Below are positions 17,532 to 26,582 of a DNA stretch of 64,000 nt, piece by piece. The stretch is from Hyphomicrobiales bacterium. GTDB taxonomy: Bacteria > Pseudomonadota > Alphaproteobacteria > Rhizobiales > Rhizobiaceae. The position numbers and the translations under genes were made by a program. The notes beneath the pieces are model-generated. The model saw nothing but the letters and a program-made list of their open reading frames with translations. It searched no databases and had not been told where the DNA came from. Numbering within the stretch: position 1 is the first letter of the stretch; the number at the start of each line of letters is the position of its first letter. The stretch lies in assembly GCA_900465665.1 (NCBI GenBank), contig UBJO01000069.1:30810-94809 (forward strand). Reading direction: 5' to 3'.

Positions 17532-19097
17532 ATGAGACTGCTCAAAGGACTTGCCGCCGCGGCCTTGGTCGCCTTGCCGATCTTTTCCGGATCGGCGCAT
17601 GCCCAAAGCGACGAGAAATTGAAGACGCTGGTCGTTGCCGTTCCTTCCGATCCCGTCAGCCTCGAGCCGGGCACCAACAAGGCCGAGCCGATCGGCAGCG
17701 AGATCATTCTCAACGTCTTCGACACGCTGGTCGCCTGGACCGCGCCCGATTTCAAGCAGCTCGAAGACCGTCTCGCCAACAGCTGGACGGTTTCGACCGA
17801 TGGCAAGGAATTCGATTTCAAGCTGCGAGATGACGTGAAGTTCCAGGATGGCACTCCATTCGATGCGGCCGCCGTCAAGTTCTCGCTGGAGCGCACCAAG
17901 GCCACCAACTCCTACGTCAAGGCGACCTTCGACCTGATCAAGGACATTGCTGTCGTGTCGCCCACCGAAGTCAAGATCACACTCTCCGAGCCTTATCCTG
18001 CGTTCCTGTCGATCTTGGCGCAGCCGCAGTCGGCGATCGTCAGCCCGGCTGCCGTCGCAAAGTACGGCGACAAGTTCGCGGCCAATCCTGTCGGCACCGG
18101 ACCTTTCTCCTTCAAGAGCGCGCAGGCAGACACCAATGTCGTGCTTGAAGCCAATCCCGACTACTTCCGCGGCGCGCCGAAGCTCTCGCGCATCATCTAC
18201 CGCGTCATTCCTGATGCCTCCACGCGGCGTTTGGAGCTCGAAAGCGGCGGGGTCGATGTCGTACAGCAGCAGGGCCAACTGTCGGCGATCGCGGCTGAGG
18301 ACATCGAAGCACTGAAGTCGAACAAGGACGTCAAGATCATTGAGGTGTCGAGCCAGATCATTCGCCAGCTGGAATTCAACAACAGCAAGAAAGACGGTCC
18401 CTTCGCCAATATCAAGGTCCGCGAAGCGGTTGCGCATGCAATCGACTATGAAGGTCTTCTGACGGGCGTGTTCGGCGGCACGGCTGAACGCGTCTATGGT
18501 CCGCTGACCTCAAACAGCTGGGCTTTCGATCCCAAGATCAAGGACATGGCGCCGGCCTACGATCCTGAGCTTGCGAAGAAGCTTCTGTCCGAAGCCGGCG
18601 TCGATCCCTCCACCATCAATCTGAAGCTCTATAGCTTCCAGGGTCCGTTGTGGGGCGCCGTCGCCACCTTCGTTCAGGCCAACCTTGCCGATATCGGCAT
18701 CACGGCAACGATCGAGCAGACCGAATTCCCGGCCTATCGCGCGCTGCAGACCGCCGGCCAGTTCGATGCTGCGCTGGATGGCCGTCAGCCCTGGTACAAT
18801 GATCCGGACGCACACATCACGATCGGTTACCTGTCGTCGCTCGCCAACACCGCGATGACCTTCCGCATGCCTGAGGACAAGGCGCTTGACGATCTGATCT
18901 TGAAGGCGCAGCAGACGGTCGACATGGATGCCCGCAAGGCGCTCTATCAGCAGGTGCAGGAAGAGATCGTCAAGCGCGTGCCGGGCGCATATCTGTTCAG
19001 CCCGAAGCTGATCGTTTTCACCCGCGCCAATGTCGAGGGCTTGGTGGTCAACAGCGCGCCTCCGCTCAACGAATATTGGGGCGTGTCCAAGAAGTGA
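17532..19097 (+). CDS. Peptide-type ABC transporter substrate-binding protein (SBP family 5)
   Basis: A DppA/OppA-class periplasmic protein of about 521 residues. The signal peptide is MRLLKGLAAAALVALPIFSG with cleavage after SAHA. The mature part has LTPD-like features (VSLEPGTNKAEPIGSEIILN, LRDDVKFQDGTPFDAAAVKF, VGTGPFSF, REAVAHAIDYEGL). It binds the imported compound for the two permeases downstream. It is the first gene behind operator copy 3. A stem-loop follows its stop, which often stabilises binding-protein mRNA. The ligand is probably a peptide-like or cyclic amide compound, judging from the enzymes around it. Confidence 0.93.
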   Translation: MRLLKGLAAAALVALPIFSGSAHAQSDEKLKTLVVAVPSDPVSLEPGTNKAEPIGSEIILNVFDTLVAWTAPDFKQLEDRLANSWTVSTDGKEFDFKLRDDVKFQDGTPFDAAAVKFSLERTKATNSYVKATFDLIKDIAVVSPTEVKITLSEPYPAFLSILAQPQSAIVSPAAVAKYGDKFAANPVGTGPFSFKSAQADTNVVLEANPDYFRGAPKLSRIIYRVIPDASTRRLELESGGVDVVQQQGQLSAIAAEDIEALKSNKDVKIIEVSSQIIRQLEFNNSKKDGPFANIKVREAVAHAIDYEGLLTGVFGGTAERVYGPLTSNSWAFDPKIKDMAPAYDPELAKKLLSEAGVDPSTINLKLYSFQGPLWGAVATFVQANLADIGITATIEQTEFPAYRALQTAGQFDAALDGRQPWYNDPDAHITIGYLSSLANTAMTFRMPEDKALDDLILKAQQTVDMDARKALYQQVQEEIVKRVPGAYLFSPKLIVFTRANVEGLVVNSAPPLNEYWGVSKK

Positions 19098-19127
19098 GGC
19101 GAACCGCGTTTCTCTAACGAAAAAACG

Positions 19128-19153
19128 ATCCGCAGCGGTTCACTGCTGCGGAT
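19128..19153 (+). terminator. Intercistronic stem-loop between binding protein and permease
   Basis: ATCCGCAGC (19128-19136) pairs perfectly with GCTGCGGAT (19145-19153) around an 8-base loop. No U-run follows, so it is more likely an mRNA-stabilising or partial-attenuation hairpin than a full terminator. It would let the binding protein be made in excess over the permeases. Confidence 0.6.
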
Positions 19154-19183
19154 ACCTTCCTGAGGATGTGAGTAAAACTGGGC

Positions 19184-20194
19184 ATGGCGACCTTCATCTT
19201 GCGCCGATTGATCGCGTTGATACCTGTCATGTGTATCGTGCTGGTTATCGTCTTTTCGCTGGTGCGCTTCATTCCCGGCGATCCCGCCGTGACCCTCCTT
19301 GGGCCGGGAGCCACGCAGGCGCAGATTGATGCGCTGCGAGCGCAGCTCGATCTCGACCAGCCGTTTCCGATCCAGTTCCTAAATTACGTTGGCGGGTTGC
19401 TGCAGGGCGATTTCGGCATATCGCTGAAGACGGGCCAGCCGGTCGCGCATGAAATCCTGCTACGGCTGCCGGCCACTATCGAGCTGTCGGTGCTCGCCGT
19501 CATCGTCGCCGTCATCATCGGCATCCCCATCGGCGTCCTGTCTGCCACCCGCCCCAATTCCGTCTTCGACCACCTGACGCGCCTTGTCTCGCTGGTTGGC
19601 GTTTCTATGCCCGCCTTCCTGCTGGCGCTGATCCTGCAGCTGGTCTTCGGCACCTATCTCGGCTGGCTGCCGGTCTCCGGTCGCATGAGCTCCTTCATCG
19701 TCGCCGAACCGATCACCGGCTTCGCGATCTTGGATGGCGTGATCACTGGCAACTGGGCGGCCGCGCTCAGCGCGTTGCAGCACCTGATCCTGCCCACTGC
19801 CGTTCTCGCCGCCTTCCTTGCCGCCACGCTCGGCCGTTTTGTGCGCAATACCATGCTCGAAGTCATGGGCGAGGATTTCATCCGCACGGCCAAGGCCAAG
19901 GGGCTGCGACGCGGCGACGTGATCATCCATCACGGGCTGCGCAACTCGCTTTTGCCGGCAATCACCGTCATCGGCCTGAAATTCGCCGAGATGCTCGGCG
20001 GCGCCATCCTGACGGAGACCATCTTCGCTTGGCCGGGGATCGGACGCTACATGTTCGAGGCGATCAAGAACCGCGACTATCCTGTCATACAGGGCACGAC
20101 GCTGGTCTTTGCGCTGCTCTTCGTTTTCACCTCGATCGTGGTCGACGTCCTCTACGGCGTTCTTGATCCGCGCGTCCGCAAGAAGATGAAGTGA
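19184..20194 (+). CDS. DppB-type ABC transporter permease
   Basis: A 336-residue inner-membrane protein. It starts MATFILRRLIALIPVM and has FIPGDPAV, the conserved loop before the channel domain. The EAA loop reads EDFIRTAKAKGLRRGDVIIHHGLRNSLLP (in pieces), and it ends YPVIQGTTLVFALLFVF...DVLYGVLDPRVR. It is followed at once by the DppC partner. Confidence 0.94.
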   Translation: MATFILRRLIALIPVMCIVLVIVFSLVRFIPGDPAVTLLGPGATQAQIDALRAQLDLDQPFPIQFLNYVGGLLQGDFGISLKTGQPVAHEILLRLPATIELSVLAVIVAVIIGIPIGVLSATRPNSVFDHLTRLVSLVGVSMPAFLLALILQLVFGTYLGWLPVSGRMSSFIVAEPITGFAILDGVITGNWAAALSALQHLILPTAVLAAFLAATLGRFVRNTMLEVMGEDFIRTAKAKGLRRGDVIIHHGLRNSLLPAITVIGLKFAEMLGGAILTETIFAWPGIGRYMFEAIKNRDYPVIQGTTLVFALLFVFTSIVVDVLYGVLDPRVRKKMK

Positions 20195-20199
20195 GCGCG

Positions 20200-21039
20200 A
20201 TGTCAGAGTTTTCCAGCTTCCTGCGCAAGAACACGCTGGCAATGGCCGGCAGTCTCATCCTGATCGCCCTCGTGCTGGTGATTGTCTTCGGGCCAATGAT
20301 CACGCCCTATTCGCCGACCAAGCTCGACGTGCTGCACAAACTTGCGGCTCCTAGCTTCAGCCACTGGCTCGGCACCGATGCCTTCGGCCGCGACGTCTTT
20401 ACCCGCATCATGCATGGCGGCCGAGCAACGCTTGCGATCGGGGTCGGTGTCGTTGCGATCGCCTTTGTCGTCGGCGTCTCGTTCGGCATGCTCGCCGGTT
20501 TCGCCGGCGGGTGGACGGACAGTGTCATCATGCGCATCGTCGATGCGATTTTGGCTTTTCCGGCGCTAGTACTGGCAATCGCGCTCGCAGCCGCCTTCGG
20601 CCCAAGCCTTGAGAACGCGATGCTTGCCGTGGCGATTACACTGGCGCCGCAGTTTGCCCGCGTCGCCCGTAGCCAGGCGCTCAGCATTTCTGTGAAGCCC
20701 TATGTCGAGGCCGCGATCTCGCTCGGCCTGCCGACGCCGCGCGTGCTTTTCCGCTACGTGTTTGTGAACGGTCTGGGACCGCTCTTGGTGCAGTCGACGC
20801 TGGCGCTTGGCAGCGCCATCCTGCAAACCGCAAGCCTCGGCTTTCTCGGCCTCGGCGCCCAGCCGCCGATGGCGGAGTGGGGCGCGGATGTCTCGGCCAA
20901 CCTGCAATTCGTACGTGGTGCCGCCTGGGTGGCGTTGGCACCGGGCATGGCGATCCTGCTTGCCGTGCTATCTTTCAATCTGATCGGCGATTCCCTTGCG
21001 GACTGGTTCAATCCGCGCCGACGCAGCGAACTCGACTAA
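20200..21039 (+). CDS. DppC-type ABC transporter permease
   Basis: About 279 residues, inner membrane. Family marks are LGTDAFGRDVFTRIMHGGRA, the EAA loop PYVEAAISLGLPTPRVLFRY, and the end LNLIGDSLADW-type sequence NLIGDSLADWFNPRRR. The ATG at 20200 is chosen; a GTG at 20191 overlapping the DppB stop would add three residues. Together with the DppB-type subunit it forms the channel powered by the fused ATPase. Confidence 0.93.
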   Translation: MSEFSSFLRKNTLAMAGSLILIALVLVIVFGPMITPYSPTKLDVLHKLAAPSFSHWLGTDAFGRDVFTRIMHGGRATLAIGVGVVAIAFVVGVSFGMLAGFAGGWTDSVIMRIVDAILAFPALVLAIALAAAFGPSLENAMLAVAITLAPQFARVARSQALSISVKPYVEAAISLGLPTPRVLFRYVFVNGLGPLLVQSTLALGSAILQTASLGFLGLGAQPPMAEWGADVSANLQFVRGAAWVALAPGMAILLAVLSFNLIGDSLADWFNPRRRSELD

Positions 21040-21047
21040 GGCCTATA

Positions 21048-22433
21048 ATGTCTACACTGACGATCAGCCTCGAGAAGGTCGATTTCCTGCCACCGACGCG
21101 GGTCACCGACGACACCAGCGTGCTGACACTGAAGAACCTGGTGTTCGAGCCGTTATTGAAATGGCAGGATGGACAGGTGCTGCCGGCGCTGTTTTCCAAT
21201 TGGACGCATAGTGCAGACGGTCGCGAATGGCGGTTTGTAATCCGCGAGGGCGCGACGTTTCACGATGGAAAGCTCTGCGTGGCCGGGGACGTCATCGCAT
21301 TCATCGACGGCATTCTCGAAGCCGTCGATACGTTTGGGATGAAGTGGTCCTATGCGCGCTATCTGGCCGATGCGAAGATCACCGCCGAAAACGACGCTAC
21401 GGTCGTCGTTCGCAATCCTGACGCTTTTGCCGATATTCTCGACATATTCTCCGAATTCTACATCTGTCGCTTGGCGACCGATGGTCAGCCGATCCTCGGG
21501 ACAGGGCCTTTCCGCGTGCGCTCGTTCGAGCCCAGGGCAAGAGCCGTGCTTGAGCGCGTCGCCGCACATGCCGAGCCGCGGGAGATCGTCGCCATCGCAG
21601 AGCCCTCCGCCGACAAACGCTTCGCCCTGCTGACATCGGGTGCGGTCGATGCGGCGCTCAACCTTGAGCGTGTCGGGGGGCATCTCGTAATGGACGATCG
21701 TTTTCAGTGGGGCAAGGCGGTTAATACGCTGTCGGTGATGTTCTATCTCAATTGCCAAGAGGGCGTCTTCCGCTCGCCCGAGGCAAGGCTCGCGGCCAAT
21801 CTCGCGGTCGACACCGCCCGCATCGCAGACGAGATTTTCCACGGCCTCGCCGTGCCGTCGTCGAGCATCGTCAGTCCCTATCATCTCGGCATGGCGAGCG
21901 CCGGCCTGTCGCCGATCCCCTACGATCCTGAGCGCGCGCGGGTGCTGCTCAATCAGGTCGAGGAAAGCAAACGCATCACGCTACGCACGCCGACCTTCAT
22001 GCCCGAGCGCGCGCCCGAGGTCAGCCGGTTGGTGGCGACGTCGCTTGAGGCCGTCGGTTTTGAGGTGGAAATAGAGATCGAGATCGACCGGCCGGAATAT
22101 GCACGCCAGATCGGCCGCAAGGAGATGGGCGATCTGGCAATCTTCGATTCCTCGCCGCACAGCACCTATCGCATCCTCAACGACAAGATCTCCAGCGTCA
22201 CCAAAGCCGTGTGGTGGCAGGGCTATGACGACCCCGAGGCGCAGCGCCTGATTGCGGTCGCCAATGCCGCCGTCGAGCCCGCGATGCGCGAGGCTGCCTA
22301 TGCTGCGTGCCTGACTTATCTCAACGCCAATCCGCCCTGGCTCTACCTGGTGCATCCGGTCGACGTCTTCGCCGCGCGCAAGGAAATTGCCGGGTTATTC
22401 ATCGATCACAAGGGCACCTTGAGGATCGCCTGA
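21048..22433 (+). CDS. SBP family 5-like protein without a signal peptide
   Basis: A 461-residue protein with the peptide-binding-protein fold: LVFEPLLKWQDGQVLPALFS, WRFVIREGATFHDG, LGTGPFRVRSFEP, and the late NPPWLYLVHP. It begins MSTLTISLEKVDFLPPTRVT directly on mature-domain sequence with no export signal. The frame is open further upstream into the permease gene, but that text has no binding-protein character. It would therefore stay in the cytoplasm unless exported in another way. SgrR-type regulators show that this fold can sense ligands inside the cell, but no DNA-binding domain is present here. It lies between the permease and VOC genes in the same operon. Confidence 0.85.
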   Translation: MSTLTISLEKVDFLPPTRVTDDTSVLTLKNLVFEPLLKWQDGQVLPALFSNWTHSADGREWRFVIREGATFHDGKLCVAGDVIAFIDGILEAVDTFGMKWSYARYLADAKITAENDATVVVRNPDAFADILDIFSEFYICRLATDGQPILGTGPFRVRSFEPRARAVLERVAAHAEPREIVAIAEPSADKRFALLTSGAVDAALNLERVGGHLVMDDRFQWGKAVNTLSVMFYLNCQEGVFRSPEARLAANLAVDTARIADEIFHGLAVPSSSIVSPYHLGMASAGLSPIPYDPERARVLLNQVEESKRITLRTPTFMPERAPEVSRLVATSLEAVGFEVEIEIEIDRPEYARQIGRKEMGDLAIFDSSPHSTYRILNDKISSVTKAVWWQGYDDPEAQRLIAVANAAVEPAMREAAYAACLTYLNANPPWLYLVHPVDVFAARKEIAGLFIDHKGTLRIA

Positions 22434-22450
22434 GCCAGTAAGGACAGACC

Positions 22451-22834
22451 ATGAAAAACGATTATTCGATCACCTTCTTCTATTATGACGACATTCATGC
22501 CGTTGTCCCGTTCTACGAACAGACCCTCGGCTTCGAACTTGTCCTCGATCAGGGCCTGGCACGCATTTATCGCATCGCCGAGAACTGCTATTTCGGTATT
22601 GTCGACGGCAATCGCGGCCACCTGAAGCACCAGGAAAAGAGCGCAGTGCTGCTGACGATCGTCTCGCAGGATGTCGAGGGATGGCATGCGCGTCTCAAGA
22701 AAATAGGAGTTACCGGGCAATCCGAGATGCTGCGTGGCCGCTTCTGCGAACATTTTTTCTTCGAGGATCCCGCCGGCTATGCGATCGAAATCCAGCGTTT
22801 CCATAATCCCGAAGTCGCGAAGCTGTTTCAATGA
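22451..22834 (+). CDS. VOC (glyoxalase/bleomycin-resistance/dioxygenase) superfamily protein
   Basis: A single-module VOC protein of 127 residues: FFYYDDIHAVVPFYEQTLGFE for the first half and FFFEDPAGYAIEIQRF for the second, where the glutamate is a usual metal ligand. VOC proteins carry out isomerisation, epimerisation, extradiol cleavage or antibiotic sequestration. AAGGA stands seven bases before the ATG. It overlaps the NTPase-FGE gene by four bases, so the two are co-translated. Function unknown. Confidence 0.85.
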   Translation: MKNDYSITFFYYDDIHAVVPFYEQTLGFELVLDQGLARIYRIAENCYFGIVDGNRGHLKHQEKSAVLLTIVSQDVEGWHARLKKIGVTGQSEMLRGRFCEHFFFEDPAGYAIEIQRFHNPEVAKLFQ

Positions 22835-24897
22835 CAACCTCGAAAGAAACGCCGTTCGGCCCCGTGTTTGACGCTATCTTCGCGGAGGCGAAAGCGTTTG
22901 CCCAAGCGCCGCTACTCGGCTTGCCTGATGGCTCGGTGGCCGACCTCGCATCGGGCTATATCCCACTGTTGGTCAATTTCACTTTCGAAGACAAAGCCGC
23001 CAAGGGGCTGCGCAAGCTCAAGGATCAGGCCGAACCCGAGCCGGCTGTCTATTTCACGGCGCTGGAGATGGTTCGCGACAATCCGGCGATCATACTGGTC
23101 GGCGAGACCGGAAGCGGCAAGACGAGTTTCGCCCGCCACCTCGCTTCCCGGTTGGCCACGGGCGCCTCGGCCATGCTGCCGCAGGCGGTGGCGCGCAACG
23201 ATCTGGGCGCGGTGCACGAGGAGCACTGGGACCTTGAGAATATCGCTCCTGTCTACATGACTGTCACCGGTCCACAGACATTCGAGGATCTACTTGAGCA
23301 GACCGGCGCGCGAGCGGTGTTCGACGATTTGACGCTGGCCGATGCTGATATCACCATTCTAATCATTCTCGATGCGATCGAGGCCGCCGTCGATCGAGGC
23401 CCGCATCTGCTTGCCGAGGCGCTGGCGTTTCAAAAAGCGCATGCGCGGGTGCGGCTGTTGGCGCTCGGCGAGATCTCCACCGTCAAGAGCTGGCCACTGC
23501 CGGCCGATTGCGTCCGATATGACCTGTTGCCGCTTCTGAAGTCGCAACGCGTCGAAGCCGCTGCGCGGCTGGCGGGTCTCGATCTCGCCCGCTCGAACGT
23601 GGCGCTTGGTTCGGCTGCCGGCAATCCCGCGCAGTTCGCCATGGCGATGTCTGCAGGCGATGCCGGCGAGACCGCCGAAGCCATCACCGACCGCTGGGTG
23701 GCACGGATCGCCGGCGACGACAAGACGATGGGTGTCCTCTGCGGCCTTGCCTTCGATGCGCTCAGTGGAAAGAGTGACGATCCCGCGCTGTTTCCCGTCA
23801 CCCGCGTGCGCCAGTTATTGGCGGCGCGCCATCTGTCGTCAGAACCAGCCCATAAGGCGGTGCTGCCGTTCCGGGCGTTTCCGGCTCTCTGGGCGCCGGT
23901 CCTGCGAGGGCTTTCCAATCGCCTTTCCGGCACGCAGGCAGCCGACCGGCTTATCGAAGCGCTGCTTGGCGGTGAAGGCGACAACATGCTGCGCGGGGCG
24001 CTGCTTGCCGCCGACCTCGTGACTGAAACCAGCCCGCTTCGCGAACGCATCGCCGCGCATCTGCTCGCCATTATCACCAACGGCGCGCTTTCGGCCGCGC
24101 AACGCGAGCAAGCAGCCCGCACGCTGTCGCGCTGGGGAGACCCACGCGACCTGCAGGCACTTGTCGATGTTCCCGCCGGTACCTTCATGTTCGGATCAGA
24201 TACGCATCCGAATTCGGCGCCGCCGCATGCGGTGACAGTCGGCGCGTTCAAGATCGGTATCTACCCCGTCACGAACCGCGACTATCGAGCTTTCGTGGAA
24301 GAAACCAACCGCCTTTGGCGCAGTCCCGATGGTCTCGCGGAAGATCGCCGCACTACGCCTGCGACGGATCTGACTTGGCGCGATGCGCGCGCCTATTGTG
24401 ACTGGCTAACTGGACGTTGGCGTGCGCAGGGCCGCATCTCGGCAGATGAAATCGTGCGTCTGCCAACGGAGCCGGAATGGGAGCGCGCGGCGCGCGGCGA
24501 CCAGCCCGATAAGGGCGCCGACATGGTCATCTATCCCTGGGGTACCGAATGGCGGGAAGACGCGTCCAATTCCGAGGAAGCGGGGTTCAACACCACCTGT
24601 GCCGTCGGCCTTTTTCCCAAGGGCAAGTCGCCATATGGCTGCTATGACATGGCCGGCCAAGTATGGGAGTGGGCTACAACGCTCTGGGGCGAGGACATGG
24701 CAACGCCGCATTACAAGTATCCCTACGCCGACGACGGCCGCGAGGAACCGGATGCAGGGCCATCCATTCGCCGTGTGCTGCGCGGCGGTTGTTTCTCCAG
24801 CGGCAAGCTCAAGGCCTGCTGCACCTACCGTGGGAGCCTGGAGCCGGACGGTTTCTGGCGGGGGAATGGCTTCAGGATCGTGGTCGCACGAGCCTGA
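22831..24897 (+). CDS. P-loop NTPase fused to a formylglycine-generating-enzyme-like (FGE-sulfatase, C-type lectin fold) domain
   Basis: A 688-residue two-domain protein. The N-terminal part has a Walker A GETGSGKTS (residues 91-99), a Walker B-like strand ITILIILDAIE (174-184) and a helical region to about 440. It resembles DEAH-helicase- or STAND-type NTPases rather than ABC ATPases. Residues 446-686 are an FGE-sulfatase domain: PAGTFMFGSD, PVTNRDYRAF, RLPTEPEWERAARG, PYGCYDMAGQVWEW, RRVLRGGCF and GNGFRI. The C-x4-C copper cysteines of true FGE are not seen (C654, C663, C664 are spaced differently), so catalysis as FGE is doubtful. Ligand recognition by the lectin-like fold is possible. It is the last gene of the transporter operon and overlaps the VOC gene. 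I know of no defined function for this arrangement in an uptake operon. Confidence 0.88.
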   Translation: MTTSKETPFGPVFDAIFAEAKAFAQAPLLGLPDGSVADLASGYIPLLVNFTFEDKAAKGLRKLKDQAEPEPAVYFTALEMVRDNPAIILVGETGSGKTSFARHLASRLATGASAMLPQAVARNDLGAVHEEHWDLENIAPVYMTVTGPQTFEDLLEQTGARAVFDDLTLADADITILIILDAIEAAVDRGPHLLAEALAFQKAHARVRLLALGEISTVKSWPLPADCVRYDLLPLLKSQRVEAAARLAGLDLARSNVALGSAAGNPAQFAMAMSAGDAGETAEAITDRWVARIAGDDKTMGVLCGLAFDALSGKSDDPALFPVTRVRQLLAARHLSSEPAHKAVLPFRAFPALWAPVLRGLSNRLSGTQAADRLIEALLGGEGDNMLRGALLAADLVTETSPLRERIAAHLLAIITNGALSAAQREQAARTLSRWGDPRDLQALVDVPAGTFMFGSDTHPNSAPPHAVTVGAFKIGIYPVTNRDYRAFVEETNRLWRSPDGLAEDRRTTPATDLTWRDARAYCDWLTGRWRAQGRISADEIVRLPTEPEWERAARGDQPDKGADMVIYPWGTEWREDASNSEEAGFNTTCAVGLFPKGKSPYGCYDMAGQVWEWATTLWGEDMATPHYKYPYADDGREEPDAGPSIRRVLRGGCFSSGKLKACCTYRGSLEPDGFWRGNGFRIVVARA

Positions 24898-25344
24898 GGT
24901 TAAGGGGCCAGAATGCCCATAGCACTTCCTCACGAGCTCCGTGCGGCTGCAGCCTATGCGCTGGACGAGCTCGAGGGCGCAGCCACAAGGCGCTAGCACT
25001 CAAAGTGCCACGGCGAGCTTTAGTCCGCGCCGTGGCCCGAGCCGGTACGCAAGTAGGTGCACAGCTTTGCTGACGCCAGCCTGGCCTGGATCGCCGACGG
25101 CTTGCCGATGGTGGTCCGGCAGGCGACAACGCGAGCGAAGCAGGGGAGGGCAATCTTTGCTGCCGTTGCGGGAGCCTAGCGTCTTGCCCGCAGCCGCTTT
25201 GATATGTCGCTCTCCAACGCAATGACCGCCAGTTTTCGCGCCGCAGGTCTCATACCCAGTTGAAGGCTGCCGTGCATCTGGAAATCGTGCGAATGAATCG
25301 ACTTAGGAAATTGCCATACAAACCAAAAAAGTGCAGCGCACGCC
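24898..25344. other. Intergenic, no supported gene
   Basis: About 450 bases between the NTPase-FGE gene and the pRiA4b ORF-3 gene. Several short open frames occur on both strands, but none has recognisable protein text or a ribosome site. It marks the boundary between the catabolic locus and the decay zone. Confidence 0.5.
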
Positions 25345-26028
25345 TTACCTCTTCGGCGCGGCTTTTGGTTTTGGTTGATAAAGACGCCGTCTAACGTTCG
25401 AGCGCAGAGCATTGCGCAGATCCCTGTCCACCAGCGACAAGTCGAACCATTCGGGATCAAAATACCCACCGCACCAGCGCATCGTTTCTGCATATTCGGG
25501 GTCTTCCTGATCGGTGATGAGCGTCAGGAACCCTTCATAACCTGACACGCCACCAACATCTTCCGGCGGTCGCGCCCTTTCGCCGGCGATGCAGCTTCCT
25601 TGTTTCGGCGAAGACGCGAGCGTCAAGAACTCCTCGACCGCGACGGTGTGCCGCCAGCCATCCCCGAAATCATAGTGATAGCTGAAGACAGATCCTTGTT
25701 CGAAGTCCTGCAAGCGAACCTCTGTCTGATCGAAGACGCGAGGATCGTCGTCGGCCGCATCCTCTGTAAGGACCTCGACATCACCATAGCGCAGACCGCC
25801 AATTAGAAACTCGTAGAGGTGATAGTTCCACCAGTTGAAGGCAGCCTGAATTCCGAGATGTAGATGTTCCAGGTTCCAATGTATCGGCAAAATTAGCCGA
25901 CGCCAGACTTGCGGCTGGATGCCGTCGATAGAAACTCTGATCTGCACGGCGTTTGCGGGCGTGAACATGGCAGGAATGAACATGGTCGGAAGGGGATCGT
26001 CAAGAAGGCCGCTCGTCGTTTTTTGCAT
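25345..26028 (-). CDS. Plasmid pRiA4b ORF-3 family protein
   Basis: About 227 residues. It carries the family signature: IRVSIDGIQPQVWRRLILP, LEHLHLGIQAAFNWWNYHLY, SYHYDFGDGWRHTVAVEE, CIAGERARPPEDVGGVSGY, and the end YFDPEWFDLSLVDRDL. The family is named after an ORF on the Agrobacterium Ri plasmid and is common on rhizobial plasmids; its role is unknown. The frame is open up to 26364, but the upstream part looks non-coding. ATGs at 26028 and 25983 are the best starts, neither with a strong ribosome site. Confidence 0.8.
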   Translation of the reverse strand: MQKTTSGLLDDPLPTMFIPAMFTPANAVQIRVSIDGIQPQVWRRLILPIHWNLEHLHLGIQAAFNWWNYHLYEFLIGGLRYGDVEVLTEDAADDDPRVFDQTEVRLQDFEQGSVFSYHYDFGDGWRHTVAVEEFLTLASSPKQGSCIAGERARPPEDVGGVSGYEGFLTLITDQEDPEYAETMRWCGGYFDPEWFDLSLVDRDLRNALRSNVRRRLYQPKPKAAPKR

Positions 26029-26582
26029 CGGCAAGCTCGAGACAGCAGCCTGTCGACTTGTGCAGCCGTTCATGCTCACTGTCTCTGATATGAGCCCGAA
26101 TGGAGCACCGGCACGGATGAAAGCACGGCCGATATGGTGTCGAAGGTTTGCATCGAAATTCCTACGCCGGAATGATAAGATATTCGAAGTTCGGACCCGA
26201 CGACCCGGCCCTGCTGTTAAAAAAATTGTGGCCGGCATCGAGCACCGATGGCGATGACCGTGGGATCTGTGACGAATGCCTAGCGGCCTGACCTCCAGCC
26301 GAGAAGCACATCTGTTGTATGGCAAGGCGTTTGGCGGAACAGACGTCGCCAGTTCAACTGCCATCGATAAGCTGGACGGCGCTCGATAGTGAAGCGATGC
26401 GAAATCTCATACGCCAAGGTGATCGAGTTCATTGTCTCCTTCGAGCCGAATGCGTGGACAGCTGCGGCTGCATCATAACGGACCAAATATAACTGGAAGG
26501 ACTATATTGCATTGCAACATTTGCATGGCTGCATTGCGATCTAAACGCTGGCGATCGGGGCAGCCTCTGGTATGTTTAATCC

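Noticed and set aside
20877..21047. N-terminal extension of the binding-protein-like protein at 21048
   Set aside because: It overlaps the DppC gene out of frame and would not form a signal peptide.
22831..24897. Diversity-generating-retroelement variable protein
   Set aside because: The domain fold fits, but the C-terminal coding region lacks the run of AAY-type variable codons, and no reverse transcriptase or template repeat is in the window.
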